DNA of 64,000 nt from assembly GCA_035559775.1 (NCBI GenBank), contig DATMAU010000028.1:62001-126000 (forward strand), written 5' to 3'. Below are positions 26,801 to 35,359 of this stretch, in pieces. The position numbers and the translations under genes were made by a program. Within the stretch, counting starts at the first letter, position 1. Every line of letters starts with the position of its first letter. The notes under the pieces were generated by a model. The model was not told the DNA's origin, did not search any database, and was given only the letters and a program-made list of their open reading frames with translations. This DNA comes from AG1 sp035559775. GTDB lineage: Archaea > Thermoproteota > Thermoprotei_A > Sulfolobales > AG1.

Positions 26801-27059
26801 CATAAGAAGGATCCAGGTTATGAGGAAAGAGCTTGGTCTAAGCCTCACCGATGTCATCTCAGTTGAGATCTATACTGAGGAGGATGTTGCAAGATCTGTT
26901 GATAAGGTGAAGGACTATATAGCAAGGGAGACTAGAAGCACCTCGATAACTATCAAGAGATCTAGTGGCGAGGTCAAGGGGTCTTTAGTGAGGGAGTGGG
27001 AGATCGATGGAGAGGTTTTTGTAATAGGAATCACACCAGCCCGCAGCACTACCCAATAG
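23871..27059 (+). CDS. ileS: Isoleucyl-tRNA synthetase
   Basis: The 1062-residue class Ia enzyme charges tRNA-Ile and contains a CP1 editing domain (TTTPWTLPANTFVM and the DEGTGFVHAAPGHGPEDF segment, quoted in part) and the anticodon-binding domain. Zinc-ribbon cysteine pairs are visible (CPRCETV, CRSCRY, CPRCGGV). The HIGH motif appears as HPGT (from His54) and the KMSKS loop as EMHKS, both altered from consensus. ATG 23871 follows GGTGAGAG, which excludes the longer TTG frame. A crenarchaeal-type IleRS is the clear reading from length and order. Confidence 0.96.
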   Translation: MAHLGSRYNPEEVETRIKRFWEENKIYEKVKSRKGDKVFFFLDGPPYPSSPTFHPGTGWNKVIKDAVLRYYRLKGYSVMDTPGYDTHGLPIEYQIEKRLGISSKKEVVEKIGVDRFIHMCKEFVLNNVESLSRGFKDLGVMMDWSNPYMTLNNSYIEEAWRLIKAAETKGLLDIDIRVLHWCPRCETVLADYEVTQEYVDLEDPSIYVKLPVRGAKNEYIVIWTTTPWTLPANTFVMARGDAIYAKIEYMGEILIVAENAIERIAKEVGMRNYKVIEKIPGRELEGLEYDHPLEDIIPLQRSLKSYHKIVLADEYVNLDEGTGFVHAAPGHGPEDFEVARKKGFPIYSPLDDSGRFTEEAGKYRGKGAREANQEIIEDLRARGALLSHSKITHRYPVCWRCKTPLLLRATRQWIIRTSRLSSKALEEASKVKWIPRWGLDRIKPLLENMQDWVISRQRFWGIPLPIWICRSCRYRIVVGGLEELKTYGANELPEDLHRPWIDRVILRCPRCGGVAERVPDVADVWLDSGVAFYASLGKGGLERFRELGPVDFVVEGHDQTRGWFFSMLRSGVIVLGSVPYRSVLVHGFVLDEKGREMHKSLGNYVEVSQVVNMYGRDVFRLFVLSNTTWEDLRFSLKKLDEVTRDLNIVWNVLLFAKSYMEIDGYRYSEDDLEKLSEHLKLEDRWILSRLASLVDSVTRAMDEYRVHEAVNMLRDFLIEDLSRAYLKIVRRRVWEEKNTPDKIAVYATLFKVLKTWSVMASIAVPHISELIYQELVRSLYEGAVESVNLERWPDPLELARFRDQELESVFEKLREIFEALASARMNAGIKLRRPVELCVIASSNQGFLEAVTKASSVIKEMLNCQQIVSMNLEEAVGKIFVRRAKPNLSLIGREFKSLAKEIVSYIEARSEDIAKDIEAGVIKIPVQGGEVTLTRDHVEIVEEPLQGYSVVKRDWGYAAISTRVSEELALAGLAREIIRRIQVMRKELGLSLTDVISVEIYTEEDVARSVDKVKDYIARETRSTSITIKRSSGEVKGSLVREWEIDGEVFVIGITPARSTTQ

Positions 27060-27075
27060 GTTGCCTATAAATAGA

Positions 27076-27083
27076 TTTATAAG
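27076..27083 (+). promoter_or_regulatory. TATA box of thiM
   Basis: TTTATAAG lies about 32 bases before the TTG at 27112, so transcription would begin a few bases before that codon. No ribosome binding site is visible, consistent with a leaderless mRNA. Confidence 0.5.
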
Positions 27084-27111
27084 CGTATAATCTATTGATA
27101 CTTGATCCATA

Positions 27112-27924
27112 TTGAAGGTCTTGGGGGAGGATATAGCGAGAGATCTGGAAGAGATCAGGAGAAGAAGGCCCCTAATACACCATATAATGAACTATGTCGT
27201 CATGAACGATGCTGCAAACGTTGCCCTAGCAATAGGAGCCTCACCCATAATGGCACACGCAGTAGAGGAGGTTGAAGAGCTCGCGGCAATCGCGGATGTG
27301 ATTTACATAAACATAGGGACCCTGGATAGACATTGGATACCATCAATGATAGTCCTAGCCAAAGCAGCTACAAAGAATAACAAACCACTTGTGCTAGACC
27401 CTGTCGGCGCCGGGGCTACAAGGCTCAGGACAGAAACAGCTATAAAGATACTTAGAGAGGCTGATGTAACCGTGCTCAAGGGTAATGGGGGAGAAATTGC
27501 GGCGCTCGCAGGAAACCAGGGACTTGTTAAGGGCGTCGACTCCCTCGGTAGAGCTACGGTAGAGATTGTCGAGAAGGTTGCCAGTGAGTTCTCAACAACT
27601 GTTTTTGCGAGCGGTGAGGTTGATATCATATCAGATGGCTCTAGATATGCAGAGGTCAAGGGAGGCTCCCACCTCTCTAAATACGTTACAGGGATGGGCT
27701 GCATGTTAGGAACCATAGTTTCAGCCTTCACAGCTGTTAATAAAGATCCTCTGAGATCCTCGATCCACTCTTCAGTCTTCTTCAAGAGAGCTGCAGAGAT
27801 CGCATCGAGGAAGGCCTCGGTGCCGGGGAGCTTTAAGGTTGAGCTTATAAACGCTATCTATAGCATAGGCCGCGAACATCTAGGAGATGTAGAGGTGATC
27901 GTGACACAGGCTCACAGGCCGTAG
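27112..27924 (+). CDS. thiM: Hydroxyethylthiazole kinase
   Basis: The 270-residue ribokinase-like protein phosphorylates 4-methyl-5-(2-hydroxyethyl)thiazole in thiamine salvage. Family landmarks are PLIHHIMNYVVMNDAANV near residues 21-38, GASPIMAH, VLDPVGAGATRLR and the anion hole/catalytic segment VTGMGCMLGTIVSAF. ThiM length matches. No thiE or thiD lies nearby. No riboswitch-like leader fits in the short upstream region. Confidence 0.93.
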   Translation: MKVLGEDIARDLEEIRRRRPLIHHIMNYVVMNDAANVALAIGASPIMAHAVEEVEELAAIADVIYINIGTLDRHWIPSMIVLAKAATKNNKPLVLDPVGAGATRLRTETAIKILREADVTVLKGNGGEIAALAGNQGLVKGVDSLGRATVEIVEKVASEFSTTVFASGEVDIISDGSRYAEVKGGSHLSKYVTGMGCMLGTIVSAFTAVNKDPLRSSIHSSVFFKRAAEIASRKASVPGSFKVELINAIYSIGREHLGDVEVIVTQAHRP

Positions 27925-28120
27925 TGGGCTGTTTCAGCTTTCATGAAATTTATAGCGATCGATCATAGATTCTTCTACTAGATCCTCTTTTTGTTTTATG
28001 ATAAGCTTGGCCTCTAGAGGCTAGTGATAGGAGTCGAATGACGAGGTTCTAAGCTGATAGGGCTAAGAGCAGTGGGGTTGTCATGGGGCAATACCAGTTA
28101 ACTATGAAGCTCAACCCTAG

Positions 28121-29053
28121 CTAGGATCCCCTAACGGCTTTTAGAAATATCTCGTCGATCGTTACTGTTTTCATCCTCATATCGATAATAATCCCTCCCC
28201 TGCTTTGGATGGTCTCTGATATGTTTTTCCTCACAATTCTATCTCTATCCTCGTTTCTCAGGATAATTCTTATAGTACTCCCCATTGAGTATGCCTCCAT
28301 AACACCATCGATCCCTTTGATAAGCTCCTCTATACCGGGGATATTGTTGAAGAGCTCTATTTCAAGCACCCTTCCTCCTCCAAGTAGCCCTGAGAGTTCT
28401 TCTTTGGAGCCGCTTGCAACTATCCTCCCCCTGTTTATTATAGCTATATGGCTGCTAACCCTTTCAACTTCTTCCAATACGTGGGAGGAGTATAGGATAG
28501 TCTTCCCCTTCGACGCAAGATCTATGAATAGGTCTCTGAACTGTATCCTAGCCTCGGGATCTATGCCCATGAGAGGCTCGTCGAGTATTAAGAGCTCTGG
28601 GTCTGGGAGGAGGGCCTGGGCTATAGCGAGCCTCTGAACCATACCCTTGCTATAGGAGCCTATCTTTCTCTTAGAGGCTTTCTGGAGACCAACGATCGAG
28701 AGCATCTCCGAAACCCTCTCCCTAGAGCTTCTTCCAAGACCGTATAGATCTGATACTAGTTTTAGATACTCCTCACCTGTCATGAACTCAGGGAAAGAGG
28801 GTGTCTCAGGAACATACCCGACTCTATAGAGGATCTCCTTGTGATTAGATGCAGGGTCGAGTCCGAGAACCTCTATAGATCCTTGATCCTGTCTCAAAAG
28901 CCCTACAGAGATCCTTATAAATGTGCTCTTACCAGCACCGTTGGGGCCTAGGAGTCCGAAGAGCGAGCCTCTTGGCACCTCGAGGTTCACATCATTTAGT
29001 GCAACTACATCTCTATATTTTTTAACAAGCCCTGAGGCTTTGAGAATAGCCAT
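28121..29053 (-). CDS. ABC transporter ATP-binding protein (export/ABC-2 type)
   Basis: This 310-residue single-NBD protein has Walker A GPNGAGKST, signature YSKGMVQRL, Walker B LLILDEPLMGID and an H-loop region SSHVLEE. The ~80-residue C-terminal extension is typical of CcmA/NatA-like ATPases of ABC-2 exporters. No permease gene adjoins it, so its membrane partner must be encoded elsewhere or be shared. It is transcribed alone. Confidence 0.85.
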   Translation of the reverse strand: MAILKASGLVKKYRDVVALNDVNLEVPRGSLFGLLGPNGAGKSTFIRISVGLLRQDQGSIEVLGLDPASNHKEILYRVGYVPETPSFPEFMTGEEYLKLVSDLYGLGRSSRERVSEMLSIVGLQKASKRKIGSYSKGMVQRLAIAQALLPDPELLILDEPLMGIDPEARIQFRDLFIDLASKGKTILYSSHVLEEVERVSSHIAIINRGRIVASGSKEELSGLLGGGRVLEIELFNNIPGIEELIKGIDGVMEAYSMGSTIRIILRNEDRDRIVRKNISETIQSRGGIIIDMRMKTVTIDEIFLKAVRGS

Positions 29054-29132
29054 CTACTTCTCCCTATCAAGTAATGGTTATCCATAGAATGTATAAAAGG
29101 AGGATAAGGATAGCTAGACTAAGGGGTCATTG

Positions 29133-29972
29133 TTGTGTAGAATGTTTATAATGATCGGTGCTTCAGAGGCTGTGGATAGGGCTAGAGACAGTATGATTAC
29201 AAGCCTTGTAAACGCTGCTAAGAAAGATCCTTACGGGCAAGCCCTTTTTGGCGGTACGGAGATAAGCCATAGGGATGGGTGGGGTTGGGTCGCTCTACAC
29301 CTAGGTAGTAGGGGTACAGCTCTTCATTTTGGTAGATCAACCGCACCTATATATGAAGATCCCTCTATAAATACCCCTAGATCGGTATCCCTCCTGCCAG
29401 GCGGGAAAGCAGCCCTCATGATCCATGCTAGGGCTGCTAGCAGGGGTATGCCTATAAATATTTTCTCCACCCACCCAGTAGAGACTACTACAAGCAATGG
29501 CTATAGGCTATTCTTAATCCATAATGGGTCTGTTGATAAGGAAGAACTGTTAAGGATCCTTAATATCGATCCTAGGAGCAATGAGGCAAAGATCTATAAT
29601 GATACGTATTTCCTAGCACAATATATGGCAAAAAAGATCTCCAGGGATATAGATCTCAGCATCATCCATGAGGCGGTAAGGCTTACAAAAACAGCCCTCA
29701 ACATAGGTGTGGTTCTGATAAAGGAGCAAGAAGCCTGGGTAGCTGTAGGAAGCTTCTACAAAGCAAAAGATGATGAGGTGAGGAGGAATTATTATAAAAT
29801 ATACAGAGGAAAGACACAGGATCTAGTGATATATAGCTCATCAACGCTAATAGATTTCTATAAGCCAAACATAGATATAGAATGGGAAGAGCTTGAAAAC
29901 GGCCGCTTCGAGATCTACAGGATAAGCGGAGAGAAAATAGAGATGGTGGGGAGCGAGATAATAAAAATATGA
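29133..29972 (+). CDS. Class II glutamine amidotransferase-like protein
   Basis: Start TTG 29133 gives an N-terminal Met-Cys-Arg, which leaves Cys as the catalytic nucleophile after Met removal, as in class II (Ntn) amidotransferases. HRDGWGWVALHL, MIHARAASRGMP and FLIHNGSVDKEELL match the YafJ/GAT-2 domain positions for the glutamine pocket and oxyanion loop. The 279-residue length equals one domain with no synthase partner fused. The acceptor reaction is unknown. It directly precedes tRNA-Arg. Confidence 0.75.
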   Translation: MCRMFIMIGASEAVDRARDSMITSLVNAAKKDPYGQALFGGTEISHRDGWGWVALHLGSRGTALHFGRSTAPIYEDPSINTPRSVSLLPGGKAALMIHARAASRGMPINIFSTHPVETTTSNGYRLFLIHNGSVDKEELLRILNIDPRSNEAKIYNDTYFLAQYMAKKISRDIDLSIIHEAVRLTKTALNIGVVLIKEQEAWVAVGSFYKAKDDEVRRNYYKIYRGKTQDLVIYSSSTLIDFYKPNIDIEWEELENGRFEIYRISGEKIEMVGSEIIKI

Positions 29973-29993
29973 TGCGTAGAGTAACACTTACAC

Positions 29994-30068
29994 GGGCCCG
30001 TAGCTCAGCCAGGATAGAGCACCGGCCTTCGGAGCCGGGGGTCGGGGGTTCAAATCCCCCCGGGCCCG
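29994..30068 (+). tRNA. tRNA-Arg (anticodon TCG)
   Basis: The acceptor stem GGGCCCG pairs with CGGGCCC at 30061-30067, with G as discriminator. The anticodon stem CCGGC/GCCGG encloses the loop CTTCGGA, giving TCG in positions 34-36. The T arm is GGGGG TTCAAAT CCCCC. No intron, and no CCA is encoded (TCA follows). Confidence 0.96.
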
Positions 30069-30187
30069 TCATAGTAAGATGAACCAGGATCTAATAATAA
30101 CCCAAGTCTTTACCCTAACATAATAAAAGATCGTGTACGGATTAACTATTATTTAGCCTCCACATCATATTAACCTGGTGAAACCTT

Positions 30188-31969
30188 TTGGCAGCGGATC
30201 TTACGGAGATCTCTAGGATAGTTAGCAAGATAGTATCTATCCCGAGATATAGTGTTGAGGGGGTTGCTAGAGATCATCTCATCTATAGCTCCACGGAGAG
30301 AGGCGATTACAGTGTATTTGCAATAAACATTAAAAATGGTGAGAAAAAGCTAGTTGCACCAAATATCCACATGCTAGTAGCCGCTCACGGGGCATCAAGC
30401 GAGATCGTGTTTATCCGGGATGTTAGTAAGGGTTTCGAGCTCTCTAAGGTCATGATGGTTGATATAGAGGGGGGCGATGAGATCGATGTTGCTGAGAACA
30501 TCGAGCCCCAGAGAATAGCTGGGCTAGCCTTTGATGGTGAAAGGATCGCGTGGTCAGGCGCCACCAAAGCTTCTGGAGGCGTTTACTTGGCAGAGATCTC
30601 AGAGAGAAGGGCTGAGAGGATCGCGGTCACCAAGGGTAGAGAGTTTGTAAGTGATGTTAACGATAAATATGTCGTGGGCTATGGTCGTCTTAGGGGAGAT
30701 CCCTACTCCACAGAGATATTTATAATTAATATTAATGAAGGGAGCTTCGAGATCTATACACCAAAAGAGGGTTCTAACAACACCTCACCAAAGCTATACG
30801 GGGACAAACTGCTCTTCATAAGCAACTTCGAGGATGAGGATAAGATGAAACCCTATATACTCAACCTCTCGACGAGGGAGCTAGAAGAGGTGAGGTTTAA
30901 GTATGATGACATCTATAGATTCGATCCTATAGAGTTTATCAGCGTTGGCTGGACCAGCGATGGAAGAGTATGGAGTATAGGTAAAAAACGCGGCACTTCA
31001 AGGCTCTTCCTAGATGGACGTGATCTTGGTATAGGCTTTGGGCTGGTATCATCGGCAGCGATTAAGGATAACATGGCCTTTATATCCCACTCAAGCCTCA
31101 AAACACCGCCGAGAATACTGGCGATAGATATCAATAAAGGGGATGTTAAAGAGATTGTTAGCAGCAGACTCCCGAGAGATATAGAAGAGAGGCTAGGCGA
31201 TATGGCCTTTATAGAGGTGGAATCTTTCGACGGGCTCAAGATACCCACGTTTGTACTAGAATCTAGAGCTGCTCCCAAGCCGGGACCCACGGTAGTATAC
31301 CCCCATGGAGGTCCGTGGAGCGAGGTTGCAGACTCCTGGTCACCCATAATAGTATCGCTAGCAGCACTCGGATACCATGTGGTGGCACCCAACTACAGGG
31401 GGTCAACAGGCTATGGTGCAAAGTTCAGGAAAATGGATATAGGAGACCCAGGTGGGGCTGACATGGAGGATGTTGCAGCAGCTAGAAACTGGGCTATAAA
31501 GAGCGGACTAGGGGGAGAGGACCTTGTATCTATAGTGGGTTATAGCTATGGAGGCTATACAACACTAATGCAGCTCACCAGAAAGCCAAAGCTATGGAGA
31601 TGCGGTGTAGCTGGAGCGCCTGTAGCCGACTGGGAGAAGATGTATGAGCTAGCGGACGCGTATTTCAGATCATTTCAGGAAACCCTGTTCGGAGGGAGGA
31701 AGGAGCTGTTTAAAGAGAGATCACCTATAACTTATGTGGAGAACCTAGAGGCTCCTCTATGTATAGTAGAGCCTCAGAACGATTCGAGAACACCTATTCA
31801 GCCGGTCCTCGACTTTGTTGATAAGCTTGTCAAGCTTGGTAAGAGCTTTGAGCTTCACGTTATACCCGATATGGGGCACAGAGTATCGCTCAACGATGAG
31901 GCACTAGCCAGGTTCCTCCTATATACAGCTCTCTTCCTAGCTAGATGTTATAAAGGAGATCGGGGCTAG
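30188..31969 (+). CDS. S9 family serine peptidase (acylaminoacyl-peptidase-like)
   Basis: The 593-residue protein has an N-terminal beta-propeller-like half and a C-terminal alpha/beta-hydrolase domain. The nucleophile elbow GYSYGGYTT, the aspartate in EPQNDSRTP and the histidine in DMGHRVS form a complete catalytic triad. HGGPWSEVADSW carries the oxyanion segment. This is the prolyl-oligopeptidase (S9C-like) architecture that removes acylated or free residues from short peptides. It is cytoplasmic, with no signal. TTG 30188 is preceded by GGTGAAA. Confidence 0.9.
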   Translation: MAADLTEISRIVSKIVSIPRYSVEGVARDHLIYSSTERGDYSVFAINIKNGEKKLVAPNIHMLVAAHGASSEIVFIRDVSKGFELSKVMMVDIEGGDEIDVAENIEPQRIAGLAFDGERIAWSGATKASGGVYLAEISERRAERIAVTKGREFVSDVNDKYVVGYGRLRGDPYSTEIFIININEGSFEIYTPKEGSNNTSPKLYGDKLLFISNFEDEDKMKPYILNLSTRELEEVRFKYDDIYRFDPIEFISVGWTSDGRVWSIGKKRGTSRLFLDGRDLGIGFGLVSSAAIKDNMAFISHSSLKTPPRILAIDINKGDVKEIVSSRLPRDIEERLGDMAFIEVESFDGLKIPTFVLESRAAPKPGPTVVYPHGGPWSEVADSWSPIIVSLAALGYHVVAPNYRGSTGYGAKFRKMDIGDPGGADMEDVAAARNWAIKSGLGGEDLVSIVGYSYGGYTTLMQLTRKPKLWRCGVAGAPVADWEKMYELADAYFRSFQETLFGGRKELFKERSPITYVENLEAPLCIVEPQNDSRTPIQPVLDFVDKLVKLGKSFELHVIPDMGHRVSLNDEALARFLLYTALFLARCYKGDRG

Positions 31970-32062
31970 GTATGGATCACGTGATAAAAGATCCTTTTAC
32001 TACTCATACCATGTGGTGTAAAGCACTAAAGAATGCTAGCTACTTTATTAGTGGTCGTGTTA

Positions 32063-32431
32063 ATGAGGTTAGACGAGTTTAAACAGGTCATAGTCGTGAG
32101 AACAGATCTCAGGATGAGCCCTGGAAAACTAGCTGTCCAGGTTGCCCACGCTTCTGTTGACGCTGCTTTGAGATCTTTGAGGAATGAGAGATGGAGGAGA
32201 TGGCTTGACGAGTGGGTATCCCAGGGTATGAAGAAGGTTGTTGTTAAGGGCGGTGGTGAGGAGGATCTGTTGAGGATCTATGACGAGTGTGTTAAGAGAG
32301 AACTACCATGCTCTATAGTAAGAGATGCTGGAAGGACAGAGCTCGAACCAGGAACCCTTACCACGGTCTGTGTAGGGCCTGCTCCCTCAAACATAGTGGA
32401 CGAGATCACTGGGAAGCTGCAATTATACTAG
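32063..32431 (+). CDS. pth2: Peptidyl-tRNA hydrolase, archaeal type (Pth2)
   Basis: From ATG 32063 the product is 122 residues, the normal Pth2 size. It has KQVIVVRTDLRMSPGKLAVQ and AHASVDAAL in the N-terminal half and the conserved IVRDAGRTELEPGTLTTV and CVGPAP ending. The enzyme frees stalled peptidyl-tRNAs. An upstream ATG at 32033 would add a hydrophobic decapeptide not usual for the family. It is followed 15 bases later by truD. Confidence 0.93.
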   Translation: MRLDEFKQVIVVRTDLRMSPGKLAVQVAHASVDAALRSLRNERWRRWLDEWVSQGMKKVVVKGGGEEDLLRIYDECVKRELPCSIVRDAGRTELEPGTLTTVCVGPAPSNIVDEITGKLQLY

Positions 32432-32445
32432 GCTGGGGATTACCC

Positions 32446-33657
32446 GTGGGGGTTAAATGCATTGAGACAAGATCTCGTCTAGATACTATCCTGGGTATGG
32501 AGTGCTATCTCACCGCTTCTGAACCTGTAAGGCCTGAAGGGATTCTTAACCACGATAACTTCTATGTTTATGAATATATCGATAGAATTGGCATTTTAAG
32601 ACCGCCCATAGCTTTTCATGGAGATCGTGGAGAACTGTATGCTTATCTTCTGATCAAGAGGGGGGTAGATACCTATAGAGCTATAAATAGGGTTAGAAGG
32701 ATCCTGAAGCCGAAGAGGATCTCATACTACGGACTTAAAGACTCTAGATCTACCTCATACCAACTCATAGTCGTTGAGAGACCTGAGAATCTTGAGACAT
32801 ATGTGTTTGATAAAGATATCGAGGCCGTAATGCTGGGGATTTCCAGCAGGCATGCAAGGAGGGGAGGTAATGTTGGAAACTGTTTCAAAGTCCCCCTGGA
32901 ATCCCTCATCAACTATAACGATATAAAGAAGATCTCTGAAGATTTAGACGAGATCGAGAAGACGGGGTTTATACCCAACTATTACTCATACCAGAGGTTC
33001 GGGGTTAAGAGACCAATAACCCATGTTGCTGGTATGGGGCTCGTATGCGGCTCTTATGAGAATGCTTTGAGAGCTATAGTTACTGGAGACCCCTACGCTG
33101 ACCCCAGAATAGATCTTGTAGAGAAATGTGGCGAGATAAATATGAAGGGGCCGGGGTGGATGGACATAGAGAGGATCGTGTGTAGAAAGTATATAGAGAC
33201 CAGAGATTCTGGAAAGGCTGTTAAAAGTCTTCCGAAAAACTATCTAGAGCTCTATATATCAGCCCTGCTATCATATATATTTAACCTATACCTAAGCCTC
33301 AGGTGGAGAGATCACGGATTAGGTTTAGAGCCTACTAGAGGAGAGGTTCTTCTGAGATCCCGTCTATACGGAGTAAAGATCCCGGGCGTTAGGATCTCTA
33401 TAAGCACGGGCGAGAAGCCTAGCTATGTTGTTATAGAGGCTTTGAGTAGATACGGCCTAGAGGGTTGTAGACCCAGGATCAACAAGTCTATAATAAGATC
33501 ACTGGTGCTCCCAATAGGCTTTAAAAACAAGACCAAGAGCTTAGAATTCTGCCTAGATAGCGGTGGCTATGCAACCAACCTCTTGAGAGAGATTTTTAAA
33601 GAACATACCCCTGCTTTACTCTCCCCTGATCTGGACCTCGGAGCCGGCTATCATTGA
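32446..33657 (+). CDS. truD: tRNA pseudouridine synthase TruD
   Basis: The 403-residue protein carries the TruD catalytic motif as YYGLKDSRSTSYQ, with the aspartate of the GxKD signature, and NYYSYQRFGVKRP, the NYFGxQRFG-type motif. It is expected to make pseudouridine 13 in tRNA or pseudouridine at position 35 of tRNA-Tyr, as TruD/Pus7 enzymes do. GTG 32446 is supported by GGGGAT about 6 bases upstream. The longer frame overlaps pth2 and is not likely translated. Its last 42 bases overlap the convergent NusA-like gene. Confidence 0.92.
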   Translation: MGVKCIETRSRLDTILGMECYLTASEPVRPEGILNHDNFYVYEYIDRIGILRPPIAFHGDRGELYAYLLIKRGVDTYRAINRVRRILKPKRISYYGLKDSRSTSYQLIVVERPENLETYVFDKDIEAVMLGISSRHARRGGNVGNCFKVPLESLINYNDIKKISEDLDEIEKTGFIPNYYSYQRFGVKRPITHVAGMGLVCGSYENALRAIVTGDPYADPRIDLVEKCGEINMKGPGWMDIERIVCRKYIETRDSGKAVKSLPKNYLELYISALLSYIFNLYLSLRWRDHGLGLEPTRGEVLLRSRLYGVKIPGVRISISTGEKPSYVVIEALSRYGLEGCRPRINKSIIRSLVLPIGFKNKTKSLEFCLDSGGYATNLLREIFKEHTPALLSPDLDLGAGYH

Positions 33658-34131
33658 GAGTATCTTTTCAGCAGCCTCTAGGGGTAGGGAGAGGTATCTG
33701 AGATCCCTCTTGGGGACTCTGAGGATATGAAAACTAGTCCCGTCAGGTAGCCATACGATATTTATACCAAGGATCCTTGCTGGGAATAGGAGTTGTGAGG
33801 CTATGCTTTTAAGATCCCTAGAGGATCCGTTGATAACCCTTACCTTAGCGTTAAGACTCTCACTAAGGTGTCTCGAGATCCTTTGATATATATCGTAGGG
33901 AACATCGCCCGTCCTCTGTATAAGGATAACTATAGAGTCCCTAAACCTATATGCCTTCACATAGCTTAGGTTCTGCATATACTTCTTCAGATCCTGGTTC
34001 TCCTCAAGATCTATCAAGCTCCTCATAACCTCTATCTCGAACTCCTCAACCACGCCCGAGGAGACTAGACGCTCACACCTAGGGCAGAGAATCCCTGTCT
34101 TCACACACACGTGATCCAGGGGGAGCCTCAA
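33616..34131 (-). CDS. NusA-like KH-domain RNA-binding protein
   Basis: The 171-residue protein starts LPLDHVCVKTGILCPRCERL, with a CxxC (Cys16, Cys19) and Cys9, then a helical linker and KH-like segments ending ARILGINIVWLPDGTSFHILRV. This matches the archaeal NusA-like proteins associated with RNA polymerase, as I know that family. TTG 34131 has GGTG upstream at suitable spacing. The upstream residues in the longer frame are a hydrophobic run of poor quality. It converges on truD with a 42-base overlap. Confidence 0.7.
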   Translation of the reverse strand: MRLPLDHVCVKTGILCPRCERLVSSGVVEEFEIEVMRSLIDLEENQDLKKYMQNLSYVKAYRFRDSIVILIQRTGDVPYDIYQRISRHLSESLNAKVRVINGSSRDLKSIASQLLFPARILGINIVWLPDGTSFHILRVPKRDLRYLSLPLEAAEKILSMIAGSEVQIRGE

Positions 34132-34456
34132 TAGCAACACCACTACTACTAGGAGCACTAATTCATAGATACTTTGGACGCTTTTAAACGAAGCACGCTC
34201 TAGGACTTCTACCTTAAACAATTAGCTTATAAAACAGACATCCTGGATATCATACCCAGCCTAAAGCCTATACTTGATATAGCTTTTCGTTGTCTCGAAC
34301 ATTTTCTCGAAACCGTATTGCGAGCTATTCTAGCGGTACCATGAAACCACAGGGATCTTGGGGATCCTTAGGGCCATGTTGAGGTCTATCGATATAGGAG
34401 AGTATTAAAAACATCAATAAAGTTTCTTTGGCTAAGAAACCTGAATCCTCTATATA
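34132..34456. other. Intergenic stretch, nothing recognised
   Basis: About 325 bases between the two minus-strand genes. A possible promoter for the NusA-like gene (GCTTATAAAAC near 34223-34233 on the plus strand) is the only element seen. Confidence 0.35.
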
Positions 34457-35359
34457 TCAGGGACTCTCTGGGTCAGAACCTATATCTTTTCTCCTCAGTC
34501 TATATAGCTTTCCCTTTCCAGGACCCTCGAACTCCTCAACAACGCCCTCTTCGATCAGTTTTCGCAGTTTTTTCCAGGTGTTTTGCTTTGGTATGTTGAG
34601 AGTCTTAGAGATCATCGAGAGCGACATACCCCTAGGATTCTTTGAGAGCAGTTGTACTATCTCTTTCTCTATATCTCTTCCTCTGAGTCTAGATCTAGCT
34701 ATTGATAAGAGCTTTACCGATATACCACCCATCAACACTCCGATAGCTAAGAGGATTATTGAATAGACTAGATCGCTATATTTATTGCTGCTATCCATCC
34801 GCTCCTGCTGAATTGTCTGTGTAGGTATGATCCTACCGGTGATATGTATAACGCTAGTCGTGTTAAATTCGAAAACATAGCCCCCATCGTCAGACATAGA
34901 GATCCTTACGGGGTCGGGTTTTGCTGATATGTTTGCAACATAATATGGAAACCAGATCTTCTTTATAACAACAGCAGTACCATTAACCAGCAGGGGCGGT
35001 ATGACAGCTTCTAGAGAGTCGTTATAAATAGTCATCATCGGTATTGCTACACACGTAACAATACTGAAAGCCCCACTGATCTTGGCTACATATGTTGATG
35101 CCGCGACCTGGTGAACCTTAGCATCTCCGTTGGAAGAACATATAACTATGGAACCCGGGATCCTTATCTCAAGCTCTGCAAGACCTTCACGCCGGCTCGT
35201 GTCTATATAGTATTTTATCAGAGGTATCTCAAACCTAGCATCAACCTCTATGTCACCTACTCTCTGAGCGTATAATGATCCCGTGAACCCCGTAAGTATA
35301 ACTTGTAGCATAAATAGTGAGAGCATTGAAAGCAACGTATGAGGTAATCTTGGCGTCAA
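34457..35359 (-). CDS. Membrane-anchored protein with cytoplasmic winged-helix domain
   Basis: The 300-residue protein has an N-terminal signal-like helix, an extracytoplasmic beta-rich domain to about residue 190 with several N-x-S/T sites, a second membrane helix (residues about 196-218), and a C-terminal winged helix-turn-helix. In the latter IEKEIVQLLSKNPRGMSLSM and IPKQNTWKKLRKLIEEG form the recognition-helix region. It could sense something outside and act on DNA inside. It overlaps the M20-like gene by 4 bases and so forms an operon with it. The family was not otherwise recognised. Confidence 0.65.
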   Translation of the reverse strand: MTPRLPHTLLSMLSLFMLQVILTGFTGSLYAQRVGDIEVDARFEIPLIKYYIDTSRREGLAELEIRIPGSIVICSSNGDAKVHQVAASTYVAKISGAFSIVTCVAIPMMTIYNDSLEAVIPPLLVNGTAVVIKKIWFPYYVANISAKPDPVRISMSDDGGYVFEFNTTSVIHITGRIIPTQTIQQERMDSSNKYSDLVYSIILLAIGVLMGGISVKLLSIARSRLRGRDIEKEIVQLLSKNPRGMSLSMISKTLNIPKQNTWKKLRKLIEEGVVEEFEGPGKGKLYRLRRKDIGSDPESP

